Assembly (NCBI GenBank): GCA_022376465.1
Contig: JACDTU010000018.1
Location: 620,001-684,000, forward strand
Length of the DNA: 64,000 nt
Source: Cubamyces lactineus
Taxonomy: Eukaryota > Basidiomycota > Agaricomycetes > Polyporales > Polyporaceae
Reading direction: 5' to 3'
Part shown: positions 56,733-64,000 of the stretch, in pieces
Position numbering within the stretch: the stretch's first letter is position 1
Layout: every line of letters begins with the position of its first letter
Program-made: the position numbers and the translations under genes
The notes under the pieces: generated by a model
What the model saw: only the letters and a program-made list of their open reading frames with translations
What the model was told of the DNA's origin: nothing
Databases searched by the model: none

Positions 56733-57417
56733 AAGCTCAATTACCGCACACTACGAATACCACTACGATTACCTTGGCCCTCCTGCCTTACAAAGGAAGA
56801 GCCCCTCCGGTGCTAAGTAAAGGCCTGCTCCGGCTTATCAGTACATAGATAAGGCCTCTCGGGGCTGATAAGATCGCGTGCGCCCCCGGTGTTGAGTACG
56901 CTGTCCTCCCCAACGAGCACCCACGCCATCTGTGGGCGCTATCGTCCCACGCGGCGCCGCCTACGCGCGCTCATTGTTCCGCGCGACGCCGACACCACCC
57001 CGATTTGGTAAGTGTCCACGCCCTCAGTCAATACCTCAACTCCGCCGCCTCATATCTCGATGTACAGTGTAGCTTTCGACTTGATTCTTTTTGTAGTAGG
57101 TACATAAGATGCTCCTTCACCGTTATATAGAGTTATTCATAGCCAAATTGCTTGAGATCAAAGCAGTGAGCCAGTATACATGTAAAGGCCAGTGTGAGCA
57201 ACATATATGGGCCAATGACAGCTCCTATACTCAACTCTGATGCATAAAGCATGATTTCCCATGCTGTACAAGTCTATAGCTTTTAAACAAGCCCTAATAC
57301 GCACGTTTTGGCCGAGGGGATCTGATGTTACACAATGTTCTCCTGGAAGTTAGGGAAACCTACTTACTGCACCTTTAGGTGGACAGCGCCGAGCGGCGCT
57401 CACAAACACAGGTATAC
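56733..57417. other. intergenic repeat-like DNA
   Basis: No gene was recognised. From about 57340 to 57417 the sequence is predicted to be the continuation of the left arm of the inverted repeat, whose right partner would lie beyond the copia element. Confidence 0.4.
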
Positions 57418-57633
57418 CAATGCTTACTATGTGCTGTATAGTACATTTTATGATAGTTTTCACGCCCCCGCCGGACCGTGCAGAACGGGTAGAGCAGATG
57501 TAGCAAAGCAGCCACATTTTTGGTATAGTTTGCCATATATCATACCACCAGGTACAGCTAGGCGGGCGCATTGTATGTCATTTAAAAGGTGCATGCAACA
57601 CGTACAAAACGCAGCTTAAATGACGGAAAACGG
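57418..57633 (+). repeat. large inverted repeat, left arm (216 bp)
   Basis: This is the reverse complement of 58788-59003, with one visible mismatch. It could be the terminal repeat of a non-autonomous DNA element. The right arm stops exactly at the start of the copia LTR. Confidence 0.9.
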
Positions 57634-58113
57634 TGATGCGCATGGTGCCGGTCCAGACCCAGAGCAAGGGGCTATCGCTGCGGTGCCCCCTCTCTTTTCT
57701 GCAGCGGTTCCATCTATTCCTTTGCCAGTCGCGACCTCGCGCGATGCTTCGCACGTCCGCAGGACCCTTCGCGCATACCTGGAGCACTCGCACCTGCACG
57801 CTTGGACTCCTGTGGGTCTCTCCTCCCCTCCCCTCGCCCTCGCGGCCGTGTTGTGCCCGGCTACGGACCGTATCGGCCGACGGAAACGACGCGGAATGGC
57901 GCCATATGGTGCGAGAGGTAGATCAGAGCCTATAGGAGGCCGCGGAGAGGCCACGCGGCGAGCCGGCCTCGCGACGAGGCCACGCGGTCTTGCCAAGACC
58001 TGATGGACTGTAGCACAGGATCCCTTCTGTAAAGTACACGCCCCCAGGGCCAGACAACACAGATGCCCTTCCCCCATACCCTCAGGGTCTCTCACTTGTG
58101 ATATTTACGACCT
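57634..58113. other. interior of the inverted repeat, no gene
   Basis: Frames on both strands are open for 100-160 codons, but they shadow each other and lack motifs. The high GC content makes such frames likely by chance. Confidence 0.4.
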
Positions 58114-58345
58114 TGCGAAATCTGCGAACTTGCGAACTGTGAAACTGCGAACTGCGAACTGCGAACTGCGAACTGCGAACTGCGAACTGCGAACCCTTGC
58201 GAACTGCGAACCCTTGCGACGACCTTGCGAAGATCTGCGAAACCACTTAGCTGCGAAACGGCGTGAAGCCACGAGGACAGACTCCGCGAAAAGTTTGCGA
58301 AACCGCGTGTTGCGAAAACCTGCGAAACTCCGCGACATTTGCGAA
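58114..58345. repeat. TGCGAA-rich satellite
   Basis: A core run of about seven TGCGAAC units at 58145-58193 is surrounded by irregularly spaced TGCGAA/GCGAAA hexamers up to about 58345. It lies between the arms of the large inverted repeat. Confidence 0.8.
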
Positions 58346-58645
58346 ATCGACAGCCCGCGCTCCTCTCCTCTTGTCCCCTTCCCCCTTTCTCCTTCCCCAT
58401 GTATCCGCGAACCCTTTCCCTGCGCTCTCGCCAGCGTCGCGTCCTTCGCAAAGGCCAGCCAACCCTCTCTACCCACTCCCTTTGGTCCTAGGCTTTGCTA
58501 CGGTTCGCGCCAGTCACAGGGCACCCGACTCCAACCTCCCCTCTCCTTCGCGTCCTTTCCCCTCTCCCCCGCCAGCAGGCCTCGACCTACAAAGGCTCTC
58601 GGCCCGAGTAGTATCCTTCCCTTATGGGTGGGTTAGACGCTTCAA

Positions 58646-58790
58646 CGGCCAAGAACCCGAGGAGATATCGTAGAAGAAGTGTTAAGTGAGCATCCTCTTG
58701 ACAGAAATGCCATCGATATTGCAGGGCATTACACACCAAACCACTACTTTCCTACCATACCTCTACGATATCTCCTCGAGTTCTTGGCCG
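58646..58790. repeat. short inverted repeat nested at the right arm
   Basis: 58646-58674 and 58762-58790 are inverted copies of 29 nt with one mismatch, beginning CGGCCAAGAAC. The second copy abuts the right arm of the 216-bp inverted repeat. Confidence 0.8.
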
Positions 58791-59003
58791 TTTTCCGTCA
58801 TTTAAGCTGCGTTTTGTACGTGTTGCATGCACCTTTTAAACGACATACAATGCGCCCGCCTAGCTGTACCTGGTGGTATGATATATGGCAAACTATACCA
58901 AAAATGTGGCTGCTTTGCTACATCTGCTCTACCCGTTCTGCACGGTCCGGCGGGGGCGTGAAAACTATCATAAAATGTACTATACAGCACATAGTAAGCA
59001 TTG
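58788..59003 (-). repeat. large inverted repeat, right arm (216 bp)
   Basis: This is the partner of 57418-57633. Its outer end, AAGCATTG, is followed directly by TGTTGAAC, the presumed copia LTR start. Confidence 0.9.
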
Positions 59004-59303
59004 TGTTGAACTTCCAGGTTATCGGCTGCGCCGGACCGGGAATGTGGACCTTGTGGCTGTGGCGCCTACAACGCGCACAGCATGGACTTTATTCCTTTTA
59101 TGGACTGCTCAGTGTACGTACTGTAGTTGGACATTCTTTCATTCCCTCCATCTTTCCGTTGCGTTCTACACTGCTACGGATCCTTCCAGAGAGTTCTATA
59201 CCTATGACACCATATGTCGCGATACTCGCACCATGGTCTTACTCATCGTACATAGCGATCACATGCCTCCTTTCTTCGCTTACTCATGGCACTCCTCTCT
59301 CAG

Positions 59304-59503
59304 TATATAAGGAGGACATTCTTCGCCCCTGCTCTTCAGTCGTTCGCTCACAGACTGAAGAGTAAGTTCCTTCATTACCTATGGTTACTTATGCAGTTAC
59401 TTACCAAGTACTTGTAGCTCTCTTGTGTCGCTTACAGGTACTTGTACTATGCAATATAGTCGTTCGCTCACAGACTGAAGACTCTCTTGTGTCGCTTACA
59501 GGT
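59304..59503 (+). promoter_or_regulatory. copia promoter and duplicated leader with a removable intron
   Basis: TATATAA at 59304-59310 predicts a transcript start near 59338. Unit A (59338-59361), a 56-nt GT-AG segment (59362-59417) and unit B (59418-59439) are followed by a second A (59458-59481) joined directly to a second B (59482-59503). The second copy equals the first with the GT-AG segment removed. Confidence 0.75.
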
Positions 59504-60048
59504 CGCTCCCCAGCCTTCCAGGTTCAGAAGTTCGTCAGGTTATGAGCCCTGCGCTCTAACTTGTTGCTGCTTCTGTCGACATCTCTGCGCGCACCCTCCC
59601 TTCGTCGACATCGCTGTTGTGCACCCTCCCCTCCATTATTCCTAAACTCTTGACTGTTGCCCGCCGACACTGCTACCAGGGGGACATTTCTGCGCTCGTG
59701 ACGCAGCCCTGAGTGCTTTTACTATAGCCCTAGTACTCAGTAGGCTGTACAGCTCTTTGTAGCGAGCTCTTTCTAGTATCCCTGGGTCAGGCCTCGCACT
59801 TGCGACAGCCAGCCCTTGTATCCGGGTTCTTTAGGAACTTAGGACCGGAGGACAACCGTCTGGACCCTCCTTACGATACTCTTTTTGTCGGATAGCAGTA
59901 CATAGTTTTTCTTGGGCACAGTTGGCAACTTCTACCCAGATTTTCGGGCATTTCGGCTGTCTGGATCTCTGGTTCTCCTGAACAGGTGTTCCCATCTACC
60001 AGGACTTCTCGGTGCACACAGCAAGTCAATCATCGCGTTTTTTCTGAA
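59504..60048 (+). other. copia leader, non-coding as far as visible
   Basis: This contains two imperfect copies of a GTCGACATC...GCACCCTCCC unit near 59575-59632 and stops in all three forward frames. It includes the unknown end of the LTR and the primer-binding site. Confidence 0.4.
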
Positions 60049-60509
60049 CCGTTTTGGAGCCGACCACAGCGGAACCTCTTGCCATAGATTCTGAGGAGGA
60101 AGTCGACGCCACTCTCGACAACCCTTCAGAATCATCTGCCTTTGATTGTTCTGGGCTTATCCACTTCTTCGACGTTGACGAGAACCTCGATCGTTACTAC
60201 GACCCAGAAGACGACAGCTACTTTGCTTGCGATAGCTTCCCCTGCCCTAATCGCTACCAGAACCTTCAAGAGCCTCCACCCGGTAACCTCTGGGCTGTAG
60301 TCCCAGAACCTTGGCAAGTTACTCCGCTTCCTCCTTCTTCAGCAGAAGAAGAAGACGACCTAGAATCAGTCTACGAGCTTTCACCTCTCCTTGCTCCCAC
60401 ACTCCTTCCTCCGGACGCGCCTCTCCAATTCGCGCCTCCACAATCTCCACTTCCTACACTCGATCTCACCGAGAACCTCGTCGATTCGCCCCAATTCTTT
60501 CTCCTCACT
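60049..60509 (+). other. ATG-free open frame ahead of copia gag
   Basis: The frame of the Gag ATG is open upstream to a TGA at about 60046 with no ATG. It has strong coding character: SGLIHFFDVDENLDRYYDPE, PPPGNLWAVVPEPWQV, SAEEEDDLESVYELSPLL. Translation would need a non-AUG start or a spliced upstream exon. Confidence 0.5.
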
Positions 60510-63500
60510 ATGGGCGACATCAAACCTGAATCCGTCCCTCTCCTTTCTTCGGCCAGCCAGTACGCCGACTGGGCTGCAAAGATGAAGGGTCTCCTCATGT
60601 TCATGAACTGCTGGGATGTAGTCTCTTCGGAGACAACTGAACCTTCCGACGCTGAAGAGCGCAAGGAGTATAAGAAGAAGAATGCTCAGGCTTGCGGTCT
60701 GCTCTTCATGCGGACTGGGCCTAGCTTCCACTATCTCCTCGAAACGAAGACGACCAATGGCACCTCCTCTCCGGCCAATCTCACTGCCAAAGAAATGTGG
60801 GATGCGCTGAAAGACAAGTTTGGGAAACCAAACTCTGCGCACGTTTGGGGTCTCTTTGAATCGCTCATCAGCGAGTCTCGCATGTCGGACCAGCGTTCGC
60901 TTCAGGATCAGATGAGTCGGATCGTCACGCGTATCCGCGAGATCTCGACCAACGGCCTGAAGTTAGAGGACAACATTCAGGCCCTCATCCTTCTCTCCAA
61001 GGTCCCGGAGTCCTACCGACCTATGATCTCTGCGCTCATGGCCACTATGGACCTCGACAAGATCACCGTCGACGTCATCCTCGAGAAGTCTCTTTCTGAG
61101 GAAGCCATGCGCAAGACCGGTCAGTCCGCTGCTCGGATCTCCAAGACCAAGCCCAAGCCGTCCGGCCCCTGCGACTTCTGTGGCAGTCAGACCCATCATG
61201 AGTCGACTTGCTACAAGAAGCACCCCGAGCTTCGCCCCAAGGGCAACAAGGGTAAGGGCAACGGTGGCAAGAAGAAGGACAAGGATAAGGAGAAGGACAA
61301 AGGGAAGGGAAAGGACAATTCTCATGACCATGCGCACGTCTCGGCCAATGTACTTGTAGCTGAATCCGGCTCTAACATGCACGCTTCTTTCTATGATGCG
61401 GCGAAAGCTGCTGCTGGTGTGCGGTATACTCGTTGGCTGATGGACTCTGGCGCATCTCAGCACGTCACTTGGTGCTTTGACGACTTCACCGAGTACGAAC
61501 CCTTCGACAAACCACTGACCTTCAATACCGCCTCATCTGGCGAAGGTTCAGCCATTCAGGGACTCGGTCAAGGCACTGTCAAAGCTGAGACTCTTGTCGA
61601 TGGTCAACGGTGGACTATCACTCTTCCAAACGTCTGCTATGTGCCTCAGGCCTCTGCACGACTATTTTCCACCGGTACCATTGAGAAGAATGGTTATTCT
61701 CTCTTCCAAGGAGCGAGGAAGATGATGATCTTTGACAAGCAGCCGGAAGGCGCTGTTGACTCAGGCTCGACGATTCGCATCAAGGGTCGAAAGATCCTTG
61801 AGGCACCGTACAATCCTGCGAGCAATCTCTATGATTTGACTCTGGAGATTATCCTGAACAGGCACGTCCACCTAAACGTTCGCAGTTACAAGACCTGGCA
61901 TCGTCGCTTTGGTCATGCAGGCAAGGAGCCTCTTCGCCACCTGCCTAAGAACGTTAAGGGTGTAGACCAGCTTGATCCCGCGGATGATGAACCGTGTGAG
62001 GGTTGTGCCTTTGGCAAATCCCACAGACTCCCTTTCCCGCCATCAGAAAAGCGTGCGACTGAGCCCCTTGAGCTCGTCCACACTGATCTTGATGGGCCAA
62101 TGCGCACTGCGTCAGTTGGCAGCGGATTCAAGTACTTCGCTAGCTTCATAGATGATTACTCCGGTCTCGCCCGTGCTTATTTCCTGAAGTACAAGTCGGA
62201 CGCCTTCAAAGCGTTCAAGGACTTCAAGGCTTGGGCTGAGAATCAAACTGGGAGGAAAATCAAGCGAGTCCGCTCTGATCGTGGTGGGGAGTACACGTCA
62301 AACGAGTTCTCTGAGCTTCTCCGCAGTCTAGGGATCGAGCACCACAAAACTATGCCTGATTCGCCTCAGCAGAATGGACGCGCTGAACGCTGGAACCGTA
62401 CAATCACTGAAAAGGCTCTGTCTATGCTTCATCATGCTGGACTTAGTCACGGTTTCTGGCAACTCGCTATCGAGGCAGCCGTTCACATCTACAATCGTCA
62501 GCCTATGCGTCGCCTGAAATGGCGATGCCCCATCACTCTGTGGGATGGGACCATCCCTGATGTGTCCTATTTCCGCGTTTTTGGCTGCAAAGCCTATGTT
62601 CACGTGCAAAAGGACAAGCGCAAAGGGAAACTCGACAAGAAGGCTGTCGAGATGATCTTTGTCGGGTATGAGCAGGGTTCCAAGGGGTATAAATTCTGGA
62701 ATCCAGCCACCCACTCTATCGTCGTATCTCGCGATGTGATCTTCGACGAAGAGTCTTTTCCTGCACGCAAGATTCCTGGCAATCGTCCTGTTACCCCAGA
62801 CGATAGTCCGTTCTCAGATCAAGAAGTCCCTTCAGACGATGCCTCCAATGCTGAGCCTGAAAACTTCGAGATCGATATCCCTCTTCCTATTCCTCTCCCG
62901 GAGGCTGCACCTCCTGCGCCTCCTGCACCTCCAGAGCAACTTGCTCCCCCTCCTCCGCAACAACCTGATCCACCACCTGCTGTTCCTCCTCCGCGGCCTA
63001 ACCACCAGCGGAATCGTCATGAGCCAGTGGGAGGTCCTAGCATAGCGCGTGATCGCCCTCGTCGCGAAAACGTTCCTAGACCTCAGCGCTACAGGGACAG
63101 CGTGTACGGTGATGAGCCACCTGCAAAGGTTGATGCTCGTACAGATGCGAAGGGGAACTTGGAGGACGATGAACAAGTTGTACAGTCTATCATTGCAATG
63201 CTCGCCGCCGCAACCCATAAGCCTGGCATTCCTAACTCTTATCGACAAGCCATGGCATCTCCAGATGCGGAGAAGTGGCGTGCAGCTGAGAAGGCAGAGT
63301 ACGACTCGCTCATTGAGAACAAGACCTGGCTTCTTGTGCCTAGGCCAAAGAACCGACAAGTCGTCGCCAATCGTTGGGTGTATGACATCAAGCATGATGG
63401 TCGGTACAAGGCTCGTCTTGTGGCCAAGGGTTTTACTCAGGTCTGGGGGGAGGATTACAATGAAACCTTCTCGCCTGTTGCGCGTTTTGAGTCGATTCGT

Positions 63501-64000
63501 TACCTCCTCGCGCACGCTGCGCTTGAGGACTGGGACATCGAGTCGATGGATGTAAAAACTGCGTTCTTGAACGGCGACTTGGAGGAGGAGATCTACATGG
63601 AACAGCCTGAGGGCTGGGTTGTTCCTGGCAAGGAAAACTTCGTGTGTCTGTTGCTGAAAGCTATCTACGGCTTGAAGCAGGCGTCTCGTCAATGGAACGC
63701 CAAGATACACCAAATCTTGCTAGATCTGGGATTCATACGGACATACTCTGATGCCGGAGTCTATGTATATCGGCGACATAGGGGGGATTCCGTCACAATC
63801 ATCGTTCTGTATGTCGACGATCTACTCCTCATGGGTGACAAGCCTGGCCATATCAAGGCTACCAAGGAGGCCTTGATGCAGCGGTTCAAGATGACGGATC
63901 TGGGTCCTGTCTCGCGTTTTCTTGGTCTGAACATTGTTCGCGATCGTAAAGCTCGAACGATCGACATCGACCAGATAGACTACATCCAGTCCGTTCTCGA
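60510..64000 (+). CDS. copia Gag-Pol polyprotein, truncated by the window end
   Basis: The single frame starts MGDIKPESVPLLSSASQYADW. The Gag core includes KEMWDALKDKFGKPNSAHVW, and the zinc knuckle CDFCGSQTHHESTC is CX2CX4HX4C. The protease motif is LMDSGASQHVT. The integrase has the HH-CC zinc region (WHRRFGHAG, then CEGCAFGKSH) and the catalytic VHTDLDGPM, VRSDRGGEYTS and SPQQNGRAERWNRT. A Pro-rich linker leads to the reverse transcriptase, with VARFESIRYLLAHAAL, DVKTAFLNGDLEEEIYMEQP, KAIYGLKQASRQWN and VLYVDDLLLMGD. Domain order protease-integrase-RT is that of Ty1/copia. No stop occurs up to 64000; RNase H is expected beyond. It appears potentially active. Confidence 0.93.
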   Translation, partial: MGDIKPESVPLLSSASQYADWAAKMKGLLMFMNCWDVVSSETTEPSDAEERKEYKKKNAQACGLLFMRTGPSFHYLLETKTTNGTSSPANLTAKEMWDALKDKFGKPNSAHVWGLFESLISESRMSDQRSLQDQMSRIVTRIREISTNGLKLEDNIQALILLSKVPESYRPMISALMATMDLDKITVDVILEKSLSEEAMRKTGQSAARISKTKPKPSGPCDFCGSQTHHESTCYKKHPELRPKGNKGKGNGGKKKDKDKEKDKGKGKDNSHDHAHVSANVLVAESGSNMHASFYDAAKAAAGVRYTRWLMDSGASQHVTWCFDDFTEYEPFDKPLTFNTASSGEGSAIQGLGQGTVKAETLVDGQRWTITLPNVCYVPQASARLFSTGTIEKNGYSLFQGARKMMIFDKQPEGAVDSGSTIRIKGRKILEAPYNPASNLYDLTLEIILNRHVHLNVRSYKTWHRRFGHAGKEPLRHLPKNVKGVDQLDPADDEPCEGCAFGKSHRLPFPPSEKRATEPLELVHTDLDGPMRTASVGSGFKYFASFIDDYSGLARAYFLKYKSDAFKAFKDFKAWAENQTGRKIKRVRSDRGGEYTSNEFSELLRSLGIEHHKTMPDSPQQNGRAERWNRTITEKALSMLHHAGLSHGFWQLAIEAAVHIYNRQPMRRLKWRCPITLWDGTIPDVSYFRVFGCKAYVHVQKDKRKGKLDKKAVEMIFVGYEQGSKGYKFWNPATHSIVVSRDVIFDEESFPARKIPGNRPVTPDDSPFSDQEVPSDDASNAEPENFEIDIPLPIPLPEAAPPAPPAPPEQLAPPPPQQPDPPPAVPPPRPNHQRNRHEPVGGPSIARDRPRRENVPRPQRYRDSVYGDEPPAKVDARTDAKGNLEDDEQVVQSIIAMLAAATHKPGIPNSYRQAMASPDAEKWRAAEKAEYDSLIENKTWLLVPRPKNRQVVANRWVYDIKHDGRYKARLVAKGFTQVWGEDYNETFSPVARFESIRYLLAHAALEDWDIESMDVKTAFLNGDLEEEIYMEQPEGWVVPGKENFVCLLLKAIYGLKQASRQWNAKIHQILLDLGFIRTYSDAGVYVYRRHRGDSVTIIVLYVDDLLLMGDKPGHIKATKEALMQRFKMTDLGPVSRFLGLNIVRDRKARTIDIDQIDYIQSVL

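Larger units (their letters stand above)
59004..64000 (+). mobile_element. Ty1/copia LTR retrotransposon, 3' end outside the window
   Basis: The presumed LTR starts TGTTGAAC at 59004, exactly where the inverted-repeat homology stops. A TATATAA box lies at 59304, a leader with duplicated segments at 59338-59503, and a Gag-Pol frame runs from 60510 (or earlier) to the window end. The LTR's 3' boundary and the primer-binding site could not be fixed because the second LTR is not in view. Confidence 0.85.

Noticed and set aside
57335..57619. 94-codon frame over the left inverted-repeat arm
   Set aside because: Mirror frames appear in the right arm on the opposite strand, and the sequence has no domain; this follows from the repeat itself.
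57616..58095. 159-codon minus-strand frame in the GC-rich interior of the inverted repeat
   Set aside because: Overlapping open frames on both strands in high-GC DNA, with no motif or splice context.
57418..59003. Calling the 57.4-59.0 kb inverted repeat a MULE
   Set aside because: No target duplication or transposase is visible, and the right end is hidden by the copia insertion.

Overview
The window is nuclear DNA of a filamentous basidiomycete, probably a wood-decaying agaricomycete. Genes are split by many 50-80 nt introns. The host genes include an AA9 lytic polysaccharide monooxygenase (LPMO), two cytochrome P450s, a serine/threonine-rich GPI-anchored secreted glycoprotein, SET-domain paralogs and a sterol C-8 isomerase. 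No RNA gene or CRISPR array was seen. Exon models were assembled by eye from splice signals and family alignment; transcript data would refine them.

Left part (1-38.8 kb) is ordinary gene-bearing DNA. In order: P450-1 (-), an OPT transporter (+), a GPI-anchored glycoprotein (+), an AA9 LPMO (-), a PWI/RS splicing factor (-), SET protein 1 (+), a galactonate-dehydratase-like enolase (+), SET protein 2 (-), a probable decayed DUF6534 membrane protein (-), SET protein 3 (-), a p24 (Erv25-like) cargo receptor (+), ERG2 sterol isomerase (+), P450-2 (+), a Get5-like ubiquitin-fold protein (-) and the complex I subunit NDUFS5 (+). P450-1 and P450-2 are close paralogs sharing intron positions. The three SET genes are also paralogs, and two have lost the histidine of the NHSC motif.

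Middle part (38.8-56.7 kb) is a local duplication that was later invaded. NDUFS5 and an unfamiliar HNH-like zinc-site gene (40.2-42.4 kb) recur as a NDUFS5 relic (42.76-42.95 kb) and a broken second HNH-like gene (55.0-56.7 kb). Between these two relics sits a MULE DNA transposon (42995-54928; about 315-bp terminal inverted repeats, 9-bp target duplication GGCTAAGAC). A young Ty3/gypsy chromovirus (47205-54861; identical 417-bp LTRs, 5-bp duplication TAACA) is inserted in the MULE's right inverted repeat. The chromovirus shows a self-priming primer-binding site, a GGGTTTT -1 frameshift heptamer, a gag preceded by an ATG-free open frame, and three further ORFs downstream of pol (two small membrane proteins and a double zinc-knuckle protein) spaced 6, 5 and 1 nt apart.

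Right part (56.7-64 kb) is repeat DNA: a 55-nt hairpin, a 216-bp inverted-repeat pair around a TGCGAA-rich satellite, and a Ty1/copia element that begins exactly at the outer edge of the right arm and runs off the window. The copia leader holds a tandem duplication in which the second copy looks like the spliced form of the first.

The strongest candidates for undescribed biology are the chromovirus 3' ORF cassette, the spliced-copy duplication in the copia leader, and the HNH-like gene pair.
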